64,000 nt of DNA from RAM1 sp050247515 (GCA_050247515.1 JBFWUB010000008.1:1-64000), one strand, 5' to 3'. Numbered from the stretch's first letter, positions 33,862 through 43,070 are shown. Notes: generated by a model not told the origin, from the letters alone. A program made the numbers and translations.

Positions 33862-35127
33862 ATGAGAGCTGCCCTGTGGCTCCTGGCCCTGTTTGGCGTG
33901 GCGGTGGCCGTTGCGCTGTTTGCCGGCAACAACCAGGGCACGGTCACGCTGTTCTGGCCGCCGTACCGGGTGGATCTGTCGCTGAATCTCGTGCTGATGC
34001 TGCTGGCGGCCGCGTTCGTGTTCCTGCACGCGGCGCTGCGAGCGCTTGCCGCGCTGTTTGACCTGCCCAGCCAGGCGCGTCGCTGGCGCAACCAGCAAAA
34101 GGAGCGCGCCATGCACGCCGCCATGCTGGATGCGCTGTCCCAGCTGGTGGCGGGGCGCTTCCTGCGCGCGCGCAAGTCGGCGGAGTCCGCGCTGGCCCAG
34201 GAAAAGGCGCTGGCCGCCAGCGGCGAGAAGCCTGCCAACGGCGCGCAGATCCGCGTGCTGGCGCATCTGTTGGCGGCCGAAAGTGCCCAGGCCCTGCAGG
34301 ACCGTGCTTCCCGCGACGATCATTTGCGCCAGGCGCTGGACCAGGCCGCCAGCCGCCCCGTCACCACGGGCGTCCAGGAAACCCACGAAGGTGCCTTGCT
34401 GCGCGCTGCCCGCTGGGCGCTGGACGACCGCGACCCGCAGTCGGCCATCAACTGGCTGGCCGAGCTGCCCCAGGGCGCATCGCGCCGCACGCTGGCGCTG
34501 CGCATCAAGCTGAAAGCCGCACGCCAGGCGCGCCAGACCACTGACGCGCTGGACACCGCGCGGCTGCTCGCCAAGCACCGGGCGTTTTCGCCCATGGCCG
34601 CGCAAAGCATCGTGCGCGGTCTGGCGGTGGATCTGCTCAATGGCGCGCACGATACCGCCCAGCTGCAGCGCGCGTGGAACTCACTGGAGGCCGACGAACG
34701 CCTGATGCCCGACCTGGCCATCCACGCCGCCCAGCGCATGGCCGCGCTGGGCGGCGATGCGCACCTGGCGCGCGGCTGGCTGCTGCCGGTTTGGGAGCGG
34801 CATGCGACGCTGGCGGACAGCCAGCGAGTCAAGCTGGTGCGCGCGCTGGAGGCCGGGCTGGACACGATTGACGGCGCATGGCTGGCGCGCATTGAATCCG
34901 CCCACCAGCAAAACCCGCGTGACGCCACGCTGCACTACCTGGCTGGCATGGCCTGCATGAAGCGCCAGCTGTGGGGCAAGGCGCAGCAGCAGCTCACGCA
35001 GGCCGCGCTGGGCCTGCAGGACGCCGCGCTGCACCGCAATGCCTGGCGCGGGTTGGCCCAACTGGCCGAGCAGCGTGACGATTCCGCCGCGGCCGCTGAA
35101 GCCTGGAAGCGCGCGGCGCAGGGATAA
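33862..35127 (+). CDS. hemY: HemY family membrane protein with TPR-like repeats
   Basis: 421 residues. Two N-terminal membrane helices (about 4-22 and 43-65) with the family sequence FAGNNQGTVTLFWPPYRVDLSLNL, then a long helical TPR-like domain reaching the C terminus. It is the proteobacterial HemY (not the protoporphyrinogen oxidase of Bacillus with the same symbol); function in haem biosynthesis is inferred from consistent linkage to hemCDX. Starts 9 bp after hemX. Its stop codon runs into the T-tract complement of the rne terminator. Confidence 0.9.
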   Translation: MRAALWLLALFGVAVAVALFAGNNQGTVTLFWPPYRVDLSLNLVLMLLAAAFVFLHAALRALAALFDLPSQARRWRNQQKERAMHAAMLDALSQLVAGRFLRARKSAESALAQEKALAASGEKPANGAQIRVLAHLLAAESAQALQDRASRDDHLRQALDQAASRPVTTGVQETHEGALLRAARWALDDRDPQSAINWLAELPQGASRRTLALRIKLKAARQARQTTDALDTARLLAKHRAFSPMAAQSIVRGLAVDLLNGAHDTAQLQRAWNSLEADERLMPDLAIHAAQRMAALGGDAHLARGWLLPVWERHATLADSQRVKLVRALEAGLDTIDGAWLARIESAHQQNPRDATLHYLAGMACMKRQLWGKAQQQLTQAALGLQDAALHRNAWRGLAQLAEQRDDSAAAAEAWKRAAQG

Positions 35128-35151
35128 AAAAAGGGCCACTTTCGTGGCCCT
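35125..35151 (-). terminator. Rho-independent terminator of rne, overlapping the hemY stop
   Basis: On the minus strand AGGGCCAC, a GAAA loop and GTGGCCCT are followed by seven T residues (plus-strand A-run 35125-35131). Stem arms are plus-strand 35132-35139 and 35144-35151. On the plus strand no T-run follows, so it works mainly for rne. The T-run coincides with the TAA of hemY. Confidence 0.88.
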
Positions 35152-35187
35152 GGGTTCATGGCGGCATGGCCGCCGGGCTTCATAGCT

Positions 35188-38166
35188 TCAGGAGGCGTTC
35201 TGCTCGAACGGCAGCGTCAGCTCGCGCAGGTCGCGCCGGGTTTCCACCAGCACCAGCGGGCCTTCATCCAGCACCACCACCGGCGGGCGCTCGCGTGGCA
35301 CATGGACTGGTTTGGGCTCGGCGGCAATGGCCGCCTGCGCGGCGGCGATGCGCGCGGCATCTGAATTGACCCACTGCAGGCCCGAGCTTTCGGCGATACG
35401 CGCCAATTCGTCCACCGGCAGTTCGAATGCCTGCACGCGCGGCAGCGCCTTGCCCATGGGTACGGGCTGCGCCGGGGTCTCGGTGGCTGCGGGGGCTGCA
35501 GTGGCGCGGGGCGCTGCTGCCACCGGTTGCTCGGCAGGTGCTGCAACCGGCGCGGCGGACGGGGCAGGTGTCATATCCTGCGTCAAGGCAGGTGCTTCAG
35601 CGATGGCAGCTGCCACGGGCTGTGCCGCCGCCGGCGTGCGAAAGCCATCAAACATCGACGGCCGTGCGGCCTCGTCCTGCGGCGCGTCGGCATCGCGCAC
35701 CGGGCGCTGGTCGCCCCGCTCGCGGCGGTCGCGGCCGTAGCGGTCGCGCGAGCGGCGGTCGCGGCGGCCTTCACCGTTGTCATCGGCGGGCTGGGCCGCG
35801 GGCACGGCATCGCGCGGTGCGTCCTGGTGGGCATGCGATTCGAGCACGGCGTCAGCCATGGGTGCACCTTGCGGCGTGCCGGTGTCGGCCACGGCGGCTA
35901 CCGTGGTGCCGGCGCCAGCGGGCGCTTCATCGGTACGAGGGCCACGGTCGTTGCGGCGCTCACCCCGTTCACGTCGGCCCTCACCACCGCGCTCACGGCG
36001 CTCGCCGTTGCGCGGCGCGCGCTCCTGGCGAGCCTCGGCGCTGGCTGCAGCGTCTGCCGATGCCCCCTGTGTGCCCTCGGCCTGTACGCGGCTGTCAGAT
36101 TCGCGGGTACCTTCACGACCACCCTCGCGTCGTTGGCGCGGTCCCTGGCGGTCACCGCGGCCGTTGCGGCCTTCCGGCCGCGCGGAGCCCTCGGCACCCT
36201 CGGCGCGCGGCTCGCTGCGGCGCTGCTCGCCATCACGGTTGCCGCGGCCTTCGCTGCGGCTCTCGCCACCCCGGCCTTCGCCCCGGCGGCCATCGCGGCG
36301 CTCGCCATCACGGCCACCGCGGCCACCACGGCCTTCGCGGCGCTCGCCGTCGCGTGCGCCACGGCCTTCGCGCTTGTCGTCCTTCTTGGCGGTGCCAGCC
36401 GCGGGCGCTGCAACGGGTGCCGGCGCCGGGGCGCTGGCGCCAAACAGGCTCTTGATCCAGCCAAAGAACCCGGTTTCTGCGGGTGCCGGTGCTGCGACCG
36501 GCGCCTTGGCTGCCACGGGCTGCGCCGCGACCGGCTCGAGTTTGGGCACGGCGACCGGGGCGGGCGCGTCAGGCAGGACGCCCTTGATGACGGGCTCCTG
36601 CTTGTTGTGGCGCTCCTGCGAACGGCGCGTCACCGTGGTCGGGTCTTCAACTTCCTCGGCCATGGTGTAGCTGGCCTCGATGCGGTCCAGGCGTGGGTCG
36701 TCATGCTTGAGACGCTCCAGCCGGTAGTGAGGCGTTTCCAGTGTCTTGTTGGGCACCAGCAGCACGCTGATGCGCTGCTTGAGTTCGATCTTGGCAATTT
36801 CGGTGCGCTTTTCGTTCAGCAGGAACGACGCGACCTCCACCGGTACCTGGCAGTGCACGGCTGCCGTGCTGTCCTTCATGGACTCTTCCTGGATGATGCG
36901 CAGGATCTGCAGCGCCGACGATTCGGTGTCGCGGATGTGGCCGGAGCCGCCGCAACGCGGGCAGGGGATGGAGGCGCCTTCGCTCAGCGCAGGGCGCAGG
37001 CGCTGGCGGCTCATTTCCATCAGGCCGAACTTGCTGATGGTGCCGAACTGCACACGGGCGCGGTCCTGGCGCAGCGCGTCGCGCAGGCGGTTTTCGACCT
37101 CGCGGCGGTTCTTGGACTCTTCCATGTCGATGAAGTCGATCACGATCAGGCCGCCCAGGTCGCGCAGGCGCATCTGGCGCGCCACTTCGTCGGCGGCTTC
37201 CAGGTTGGTGCGGGTGGCGGTTTCCTCGATGTCGCCTCCCTTGATCGCGCGCGCCGAGTTGACGTCCACGCTCACCAGCGCTTCGGTGTGGTCAATCACG
37301 ATGGCGCCGCCGCTGGGCAGCTGCACCGTGCGGGCGTAGGCGGACTCGATCTGGTGTTCGATCTGGAAGCGGCTGAACAGCGGCGCGTCGTCGCGGTAGC
37401 GCTTGACGCGGGCCGCGTGCTCGGGCATCACGTGGGCGATGAACTGCTGCGCCTGCTCGAAGATATCGTCGGTGTCGATCAGGATGTCGCCGATGTCGTG
37501 GTTGAAATAGTCACGGATGGCGCGGATCACCAGGCTGGATTCCTGGTAGATCAGGAAGGCGCCCTTGGCGCCCTTGGTGGCGCCGTCGATGGCGTTCCAC
37601 AGCTTTAGCAGGTAGTTCAGGTCCCATTGCAGCTCGTTGGCGGCGCGGCCGATGCCGTTGGTGCGCGCGATGATGGACATACCGTTGGGGTATTCCAGCT
37701 GGTCCATTGCCTCCTTGAGTTCGGCGCGGTCGTCACCCTCGATGCGGCGGCTGACGCCGCCGCCGCGCGGGTTGTTGGGCATCAGCACCACGTAGCGCCC
37801 GGCCAAGCTCACGAAGGTGGTCAGGGCCGCGCCCTTGTTGCCGCGCTCTTCCTTCTCGACCTGGACCAGCAGCTCCTGGCCTTCGCGGATCACATCATTG
37901 ATGCGGGCCTGGCTGGGCGGCACGTTGCCCTGGAAATACTGTTTGGAAATTTCCTTGAACGGCAAAAAGCCGTGGCGGTCTTCGCCGTAGTCCACGAAGC
38001 AGGCTTCCAGCGAGGGCTCCACGCGGGTCACGACCGCCTTGTAGATATTGCCCTTGCGCTGTTCGCGCCCTTCGATTTCGATTTCGTAGTCGAGGAGCTT
38101 TTGTCCATCGACGATGGCCAGCCGGCGTTCTTCAGCCTGCGTGGCATTGATCAGCATGCGCTTCAT
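35188..38166 (-). CDS. rne: Ribonuclease E
   Basis: 992 residues. The main endonuclease of mRNA decay and rRNA/tRNA processing. Catalytic half (about 1-520): MKRMLINATQAEERRLAIVD, S1 domain (about 35-125; GNIYKAVVTRVEPSLEACFVDYG), DNase I-like active site with SVDVNSARAIKGG and GGLIVIDFIDM Asp residues, and the Zn-link CPRCGGSGHIRD. The C-terminal half is disordered, with a very Arg/Gly/Glu-rich stretch (about 610-770) that would bind RNA, an Ala/Pro-rich region, and a conserved final segment (VVVLDEGPLVLVETRRDLREL). Start at 38166 has AAGGTGA upstream; an ATG at 38190 lacks support. Divergent from rluC with a 506-bp leader/gap. Confidence 0.96.
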   Translation of the reverse strand: MKRMLINATQAEERRLAIVDGQKLLDYEIEIEGREQRKGNIYKAVVTRVEPSLEACFVDYGEDRHGFLPFKEISKQYFQGNVPPSQARINDVIREGQELLVQVEKEERGNKGAALTTFVSLAGRYVVLMPNNPRGGGVSRRIEGDDRAELKEAMDQLEYPNGMSIIARTNGIGRAANELQWDLNYLLKLWNAIDGATKGAKGAFLIYQESSLVIRAIRDYFNHDIGDILIDTDDIFEQAQQFIAHVMPEHAARVKRYRDDAPLFSRFQIEHQIESAYARTVQLPSGGAIVIDHTEALVSVDVNSARAIKGGDIEETATRTNLEAADEVARQMRLRDLGGLIVIDFIDMEESKNRREVENRLRDALRQDRARVQFGTISKFGLMEMSRQRLRPALSEGASIPCPRCGGSGHIRDTESSALQILRIIQEESMKDSTAAVHCQVPVEVASFLLNEKRTEIAKIELKQRISVLLVPNKTLETPHYRLERLKHDDPRLDRIEASYTMAEEVEDPTTVTRRSQERHNKQEPVIKGVLPDAPAPVAVPKLEPVAAQPVAAKAPVAAPAPAETGFFGWIKSLFGASAPAPAPVAAPAAGTAKKDDKREGRGARDGERREGRGGRGGRDGERRDGRRGEGRGGESRSEGRGNRDGEQRRSEPRAEGAEGSARPEGRNGRGDRQGPRQRREGGREGTRESDSRVQAEGTQGASADAAASAEARQERAPRNGERRERGGEGRRERGERRNDRGPRTDEAPAGAGTTVAAVADTGTPQGAPMADAVLESHAHQDAPRDAVPAAQPADDNGEGRRDRRSRDRYGRDRRERGDQRPVRDADAPQDEAARPSMFDGFRTPAAAQPVAAAIAEAPALTQDMTPAPSAAPVAAPAEQPVAAAPRATAAPAATETPAQPVPMGKALPRVQAFELPVDELARIAESSGLQWVNSDAARIAAAQAAIAAEPKPVHVPRERPPVVVLDEGPLVLVETRRDLRELTLPFEQNAS

Positions 38167-38672
38167 GGCGTCACCTTGTTCGTTCTTCAAAACATCACAT
38201 GCCCTGTACGGGCAACGATGCCGGACTGACGCGCTGTGAAACGAAGGGAATTGCCGGAGCGTCGCGCCCGCTGACTAGATCAGCAGGCGGGACAAGGGCG
38301 CATGGATGGGGGCGAGGGGGACGGGGTGCTGGGTCGCCACATGTTTCGTGGCGGCCCGCGCGCGCAAGCGGCGGGCGGCAGACGCATCCATGCCGTGGCG
38401 CGGGGCTGTCAGCCACCGCCAGCAGGCAAGCAAAAGCGTCATCAACACAACAAATTCTCGCTTTGATCCGCCCACCAGCGAGTCAGCTGGTGGACTGGGG
38501 TATTCCGTATCAGTGTTTCAGTGCGTCGTCCTGGCTTGCGTCATGCGTGCCACTGTCGGCGCTGGCCTTCAGTTTGCAAGCGATGCAACAAGTGGCATCG
38601 ACCTTCCAGCGTGGCGGGTGGGAGAGGGTGGACTAAACTCCAGACAAATCAACCACTTACAGCGTTACGCTA
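38167..38672. promoter_or_regulatory. 506-bp divergent region rne / rluC with leader hairpins
   Basis: No gene is convincing here. Two hairpins on the rne side are visible: plus-strand TGCCC (38200-38204) with GGGCA (38210-38214), and CCACCAGC (38472-38479) with GCTGGTGG (38486-38493, loop GAGTCA). RNase E genes in other bacteria carry a long 5' untranslated region through which the enzyme controls its own mRNA; the size of this gap fits such a leader (inference). On the rluC side TTACAG (38657-38662) and CATTAT (38681-38686) form a weak promoter that would exclude the GTG at 38673 and favour GTG 38718. Confidence 0.45.
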
Positions 38673-39656
38673 GTGAAACACATTATAGGGGGCGAAGAGT
38701 CCCCTGCAAGCCCCCGGGTGAAATCGGTTACGGTCGATGAAGATTCTGCCGGGCAGCGGCTGGACAATTTCCTGATCCGCCACCTCAAGGGCGTGCCCAA
38801 GACTCATGTGTACCGCATCATCCGCAGCGGTGAAGTGCGGGTGAACAAGGGCCGTGCGGGTGCGGATACCCGTGTGGCGGCAGGGGATGTGGTGCGTGTG
38901 CCGCCGGTGCGAACTTCGCAGGCGGCGGACCTCAAGGCCGCCAAGCCGGCACCTGCGCGCGAATTCCCCATCCTGCTGGAAGACGACGCCGTGCTGGCCA
39001 TCGACAAGCCGGCCGGCGTGGCCGTCCATGGCGGCAGCGGCGTGAGCTTTGGCGTCATCGAGCAGTTGCGCCAGGCCCGACCGCAGGCGAAGTTCCTGGA
39101 GCTGGTCCACCGGCTGGACCGTGAAACCTCGGGAATCCTCCTGGTGGCACGCAAACGGTCTGCCCTGACCCACCTGCAGGACCAGTTCCGCGAGCGCGAA
39201 ACCGGCAAGACCTACCTGGCGCTCGTACCGGGTGACTGGCCCGCCAGCCGCAAGGTGGTTGACTTGCCGCTGCACAAATACCTGCAGGCCGACGGGGAGC
39301 GCCGCGTGAAAGTGGTGGCCAAGGACGACCCCGACGGCATGCGGTCCATCACGCTGGTGAAGGTGGCGCGCAAGCTGCCCGGCTTCAGCCTGCTGGAAGT
39401 GACCATCAAGACCGGGCGCACGCACCAGATCCGCGTGCACCTGGCGTCGCAGGGCCATGCGATTGCGGGCGACGACAAATACGGTGACTTCGAGCTGAAC
39501 AAGGCGCTTTACAAGCAGGGTCTCAAACGCATGTTCCTGCACGCCTGGCGGTTACAGTTCAATCACCCGGTCACGGGCGAGCGCGTGCAGCTGGTGGCAC
39601 CGCTGCCCACCGACCTCCAACACTTTGTGGACCATGCCGCAGCAACGACAGTTTGA
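38673..39656 (+). CDS. rluC: 23S rRNA pseudouridine(955/2504/2580) synthase
   Basis: 327 residues. S4 RNA-binding domain (about 27-85; AGQRLDNFLIRHLKGVPKTHVYRIIRSGEVRVNKGR) followed by the RluA-type catalytic domain with the active Asp149 in LVHRLDRETSG and TIKTGRTHQIRVHLAS. Divergent from rne, a conserved arrangement in proteobacteria. The start could be GTG 38673 or GTG 38718; both lack a strong Shine-Dalgarno. The next gene (HAD phosphatase) begins inside its 3' end. Confidence 0.93.
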   Translation: MKHIIGGEESPASPRVKSVTVDEDSAGQRLDNFLIRHLKGVPKTHVYRIIRSGEVRVNKGRAGADTRVAAGDVVRVPPVRTSQAADLKAAKPAPAREFPILLEDDAVLAIDKPAGVAVHGGSGVSFGVIEQLRQARPQAKFLELVHRLDRETSGILLVARKRSALTHLQDQFRERETGKTYLALVPGDWPASRKVVDLPLHKYLQADGERRVKVVAKDDPDGMRSITLVKVARKLPGFSLLEVTIKTGRTHQIRVHLASQGHAIAGDDKYGDFELNKALYKQGLKRMFLHAWRLQFNHPVTGERVQLVAPLPTDLQHFVDHAAATTV

Positions 39657-40296
39657 CCTGATTGCCTTCGACTGGGACGGCACGCTTTTCGATTCCACGA
39701 AGATCATCGTGCGCTGCATCCAGCGCGCGGTGACCGACGTGGGTGGCGCCACACCCTCCGACAGGGACGCGGCGTACGTGATCGGCATGGGCCTGATGCA
39801 GGCGCTTGCGCATGCGGCGCCCGATGTGCCTCCTGAAAAATACCCCGAGCTGGGCGCGCGCTACCGGCACCACTATGTACAGCACCAGAACGACATCAGC
39901 CTGTTTGATGGCGTGCTGGCGCTGCTGGCCGACCTGAAGGCGCGTCAGCATGTGCTGACCGTCGCCACGGGCAAGAGCCGCCGCGGGCTGGACGAAGCGC
40001 TGCAGGCCGTGGAACTGCGCGGTGTATTTGACGGGTCGCGCACGGCGGATGAGACCGCCGGCAAGCCGCACCCGCGCATGCTGCACGAGTTGATGCGCGA
40101 GTTTGGCGCGCAACCCGAACGCACATTGATGATCGGTGACACCACGCACGACCTGCAGATGGCCGTGAATGCGGGCTGCGCCAGCGTGGGCGTGAGCTAT
40201 GGCGCGCATGAGCCGGATGCGTTTCATGCGCTGAACCCCCGCTTTGTGGCGCACTCCGTGGCGCAACTGCACGATTGGCTGCTGGCCAACGCCTGA
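39634..40296 (+). CDS. HAD-superfamily phosphatase (phosphoglycolate-phosphatase-like)
   Basis: 220 residues. HAD motifs: D13 and D15 in IAFDWDGTLFDS, a Thr in VATGKSRRG, Lys in AGKPHPRML and GDTTHDLQMAVNAGC. Cap domain is the all-helical type of subclass IA. Small-molecule phosphatase; substrate not assignable. The start overlaps the rluC stop by 23 nt; a GTG at 39625 is possible but the family begins close to QFDLIAFDWDGT. Downstream genes follow within 10 bp, so it belongs to an operon with the Rieske protein and the S49 peptidase. Confidence 0.88.
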   Translation: MPQQRQFDLIAFDWDGTLFDSTKIIVRCIQRAVTDVGGATPSDRDAAYVIGMGLMQALAHAAPDVPPEKYPELGARYRHHYVQHQNDISLFDGVLALLADLKARQHVLTVATGKSRRGLDEALQAVELRGVFDGSRTADETAGKPHPRMLHELMREFGAQPERTLMIGDTTHDLQMAVNAGCASVGVSYGAHEPDAFHALNPRFVAHSVAQLHDWLLANA

Positions 40297-40305
40297 GCTG
40301 TCACC

Positions 40306-40671
40306 ATGGACGAAGTGATCGCCTTGTGCCAGTCTGCGGATCTGCGTGACGGCGGTGACGCGGTGCCCTTTGATGTTGTGTACGGCGGGCAGACATGCCG
40401 CGCATTTGCGGTACGTTTCCGGGGCGCCGTTCACGCCTATCTGAATCGTTGCACCCATGTTGCCATGGAGCTGGATTACCAGCCCAACCGTTTTTTCGAC
40501 GATACCGGCCAATGGTTGCTGTGCGCAACCCATGGCGCGGCTTACCGGCCCGATACCGGCGCCTGCGGCGGTGGGCCCTGCCGCGGCGGCCTGGTGAAGA
40601 TCACCCTGAGTGAACAGGACGGCGTGGTCCACTGGCATACTGCCTTCAACTTGAAACCCCTGGTCTTCTGA
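40306..40671 (+). CDS. Rieske [2Fe-2S] protein
   Basis: 121 residues, a single Rieske domain. Both cluster-binding boxes are present: C49-T-H51 and C73-A-T-H76 in LLCATHGAAYRP. It is a soluble ferredoxin-like protein with no oxygenase domain and no signal peptide. The electron partner is unknown. It sits between a HAD phosphatase gene (9-bp gap) and an S49 peptidase gene (1-bp gap), probably one transcript. Confidence 0.9.
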   Translation: MDEVIALCQSADLRDGGDAVPFDVVYGGQTCRAFAVRFRGAVHAYLNRCTHVAMELDYQPNRFFDDTGQWLLCATHGAAYRPDTGACGGGPCRGGLVKITLSEQDGVVHWHTAFNLKPLVF

Positions 40672-40672
40672 C

Positions 40673-41692
40673 ATGAATGACAACCAATCCCCTGGCAGCC
40701 CTCCCCCCGAGGACGGGCTGCCGCCACCGCCAGCGACTGCCGCAGCGGCGCAAGCGCCCGCCGAGGCCGTGGGCTGGGAGCGATCGGCGCTGGAGCGCCT
40801 GGCCTTTGCGGCGCTGCAGGAGCAGCGTGCGGCCCGCCGCTGGCGCAGCTTTGTGCGGCTGGCCTGGCTGGCATTCTTCGTGGTGCTGGTCTGGATGCTG
40901 ATGTTCCGTGGCGGACCATCCACCGACAAAAGCCTGCCCCATACCGCGGTGGTGGAGATCAAGGGTGAAATCGCCGCCGACACGGAAGCCAGCGCCGAAT
41001 TCATCGTTGCGGCCATGCGCGCCGCATTCGAGGACGAAGGCGCCAAGGCCGTGGTGTTGCTGATCAATTCACCCGGTGGCAGCCCGGTGCAGGCGGGCAT
41101 CATCAATGATGAGGTCCGCCGTCTCAAGACGCTGTACAGGAAACCTGTCTACGCCGTGGTGGAGGAGTCCTGCGCATCAGCGGCGTATTACATCGCCGCC
41201 GCGTCCGACCGGATTTTCGTGGACAAGGCCAGTATTGTCGGCAGCATCGGCGTTCTGATGGACGGCTTCGGCTTTACCGGCCTGATGGACAAGCTCGGCG
41301 TGGAGCGCCGGCTGATGACGGCTGGAGATAACAAGGGTTTCCTGGACCCGTTCAGCCCCCAGACGGAAAAGCATCGGGCCTACGCCCAGGCCATGCTGGA
41401 CCAGATTCACCAGCAGTTCATTGACACCGTCAAGGCGGGTCGTGGCAAACGGCTCAAGGATTCCCCCGAACTGTTCAGCGGGCTTTTCTGGACGGGCCAG
41501 CAGTCCATTGAACTCGGCCTGGCCGACCAGTTGGGCAACCTGGACTACGTGGCCCGTGAGGTGGTCAAGGCCGAGGATCTGGTGGACTACACGCGACGTG
41601 ACAACGTGGCCGAACGGCTGGCCAAGAAATTTGGCGCTGCCGTGGGTGAAGGTGCCGTGCGCGCGCTCAAGACGTTGCCTGCGATCCGCTGA
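40673..41692 (+). CDS. sppA: S49-family signal peptide peptidase (SppA-like)
   Basis: 339 residues. Proline-rich cytoplasmic N terminus, one membrane helix (about 62-79; LAWLAFFVVLVWMLMF), then a single S49 protease domain with nucleophile S169 in CASAAYYIAA and probable base K221 in TAGDNKGFLDPFSP. Motifs INSPGGSPVQAG and IVGSIGVLMDGFG support the assignment. It degrades signal peptides or membrane protein fragments in the periplasmic face of the inner membrane. Last gene of the rluC operon. Confidence 0.9.
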   Translation: MNDNQSPGSPPPEDGLPPPPATAAAAQAPAEAVGWERSALERLAFAALQEQRAARRWRSFVRLAWLAFFVVLVWMLMFRGGPSTDKSLPHTAVVEIKGEIAADTEASAEFIVAAMRAAFEDEGAKAVVLLINSPGGSPVQAGIINDEVRRLKTLYRKPVYAVVEESCASAAYYIAAASDRIFVDKASIVGSIGVLMDGFGFTGLMDKLGVERRLMTAGDNKGFLDPFSPQTEKHRAYAQAMLDQIHQQFIDTVKAGRGKRLKDSPELFSGLFWTGQQSIELGLADQLGNLDYVAREVVKAEDLVDYTRRDNVAERLAKKFGAAVGEGAVRALKTLPAIR

Positions 41693-41712
41693 AGCGGGCC
41701 GCACGCGGGCAG

Positions 41713-42477
41713 TTACCGCCCGATCAGGTACACGGCCGGCGTGTCATTCGAGACGGGCTGGGGCTTTTGCTTCCAGGCTTTCACGGTGTCACTGCGGCTG
41801 GCGGCCGAGGCCAGCGTCAGGCCGCTGCTCACCGCCAGCCGGGTGTTGTGCTGCAGCGTCTGCAGCATCGATTGCCACAGGGCTGTGTTGCGGTAGGGTG
41901 TTTCGATAAAGAGCTGCGTCTGCGCCGTCTTGAGCGCCAGGGACTCCAGCTCGCGCAGGCGCCGGCTGCGCTCCGACGGGTCTTGTGGCAGGTAACCTAC
42001 GAATGCGAAGTTCTGCCCGTTCAGCCCGCTGGCAGCCAATGCCAGCAGCAACGACACCGGCCCGACCAGCGGCACCACGTCGATGCCCAGGTCATGGGCG
42101 GCGCGCACGACCGACGAGCCCGGGTCCGCGACCGCGGGCATGCCGGCCTCGCTGACCAGGCCCATGTCGTGGCCTTGCAAGGCTGGCGCCAGCAGCGGGC
42201 GCGCGTCAAACGGGGCGGCCAGGTCACCTTTCTTGTGGACGTCGCGGGGCAACTCCTGCAGGCTCAGCGCCTGCAGTGGCTGCGCCAGTGGCGCGATGTC
42301 GTTCACCCGTTTGAGGTATGCACGCGTCGTTTTGGCGCTTTCGCAGATCCAGTGGCCCAGACGGGCAGCAATCTGCAGCGTGGCCGCGGGCAGCGTATCG
42401 GACAGGTTTGCCTGACTGTCGCAGCCAAAGTCCAGGGGCGCGGGTACCAGATAAAGGCGGCCCTTGGCGGTGTTCAT
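41713..42477 (-). CDS. Tetrapyrrole-methylase-family SAM-dependent methyltransferase (RsmI-like)
   Basis: 254 residues. Tetrapyrrole methylase fold: LYLVPAPLDF, GHDMGLVSEAGMPAVADPGSSVVRAAHDLGIDVVPLVGPVSLLLALAASGLNGQNFAFVGYLP, then QTQLFIETPYRN. RsmI methylates 16S rRNA C1402, and this is a related but separate family (YraL-like divergent). The RsmI VADAGTPLISDPG stretch appears here as SEAGMPAVADPG. Substrate is not established. It starts inside the maf gene (4-nt overlap), so the two are co-transcribed. Confidence 0.85.
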   Translation of the reverse strand: MNTAKGRLYLVPAPLDFGCDSQANLSDTLPAATLQIAARLGHWICESAKTTRAYLKRVNDIAPLAQPLQALSLQELPRDVHKKGDLAAPFDARPLLAPALQGHDMGLVSEAGMPAVADPGSSVVRAAHDLGIDVVPLVGPVSLLLALAASGLNGQNFAFVGYLPQDPSERSRRLRELESLALKTAQTQLFIETPYRNTALWQSMLQTLQHNTRLAVSSGLTLASAASRSDTVKAWKQKPQPVSNDTPAVYLIGR

Positions 42478-43070
42478 GACAGCACCTGAATGCCAGCGGC
42501 GCGGATCATGCGGCAGGTGCGAATGAGTGGCAGCCCAACCAGGGCAGTGGGGTCGTCATTCTCGATGGACGCCAGCAATGCGATGCCCAGGCCCTCACTT
42601 TTGGCGCTGCCGGCGCAGTCGTAGGGCTGTTCGGCCTGCAGGTAAGCCTCGATTTCGGCGTCGTCCAGGTCGCGAAAGCGCACCCGCACCGCAGCAATAT
42701 CCACTTCTTCGAAGCCGCTGTCCAGGCACACCACGGCCACGGCTGTCTGGAACACCACGGTCTGGCCCCGCATGCTGCGAAGTTGCGCCGTTGCCCGCGC
42801 ATGGTCGCCAGGCTTGCCCAGCGCCAGCCCCGCCAGGTCGGCCACCTGATCGGAGCCGATAACCACGGCGCGCGGAAAGCGCGCAGCCACGGCGTATGCC
42901 TTGGCGAGCGCCAGTCGCAGCGCCACGGCACGGGGCGCTTCCCCGGCGCGGGGTGTCTCATCGACGTCGGGTGATGCCACCTCGAACGGCAGGCGCAGCC
43001 GCGACAGCAGTTCACGGCGATAACGCGAGGTGGAGCCAAGGATGAGCGTGCGGTCTTGGGGGCTGGGCAT
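42474..43070 (-). CDS. maf: Maf-family nucleotide pyrophosphatase (YceF-like)
   Basis: 198 residues. Maf opening LILGSTSRYRRELLSRL and VIGSDQVADLAGLALGKPGD are diagnostic. Maf proteins hydrolyse non-canonical nucleotides; the YceF branch acts on 7-methyl-GTP, and the neighbourhood (yceD-rpmF-plsX divergent) matches that branch. Divergent from yceD with 25 bp between. ATG at 43070 has no strong Shine-Dalgarno. Overlaps the downstream methyltransferase by 4 nt. Confidence 0.93.
   Translation of the reverse strand: MPSPQDRTLILGSTSRYRRELLSRLRLPFEVASPDVDETPRAGEAPRAVALRLALAKAYAVAARFPRAVVIGSDQVADLAGLALGKPGDHARATAQLRSMRGQTVVFQTAVAVVCLDSGFEEVDIAAVRVRFRDLDDAEIEAYLQAEQPYDCAGSAKSEGLGIALLASIENDDPTALVGLPLIRTCRMIRAAGIQVLS

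Noticed and set aside
35527..37608. 693-codon plus-strand frame opposite rne
   Set aside because: Antisense to the Arg/Gly/Glu-rich and catalytic regions of RNase E; no family features.
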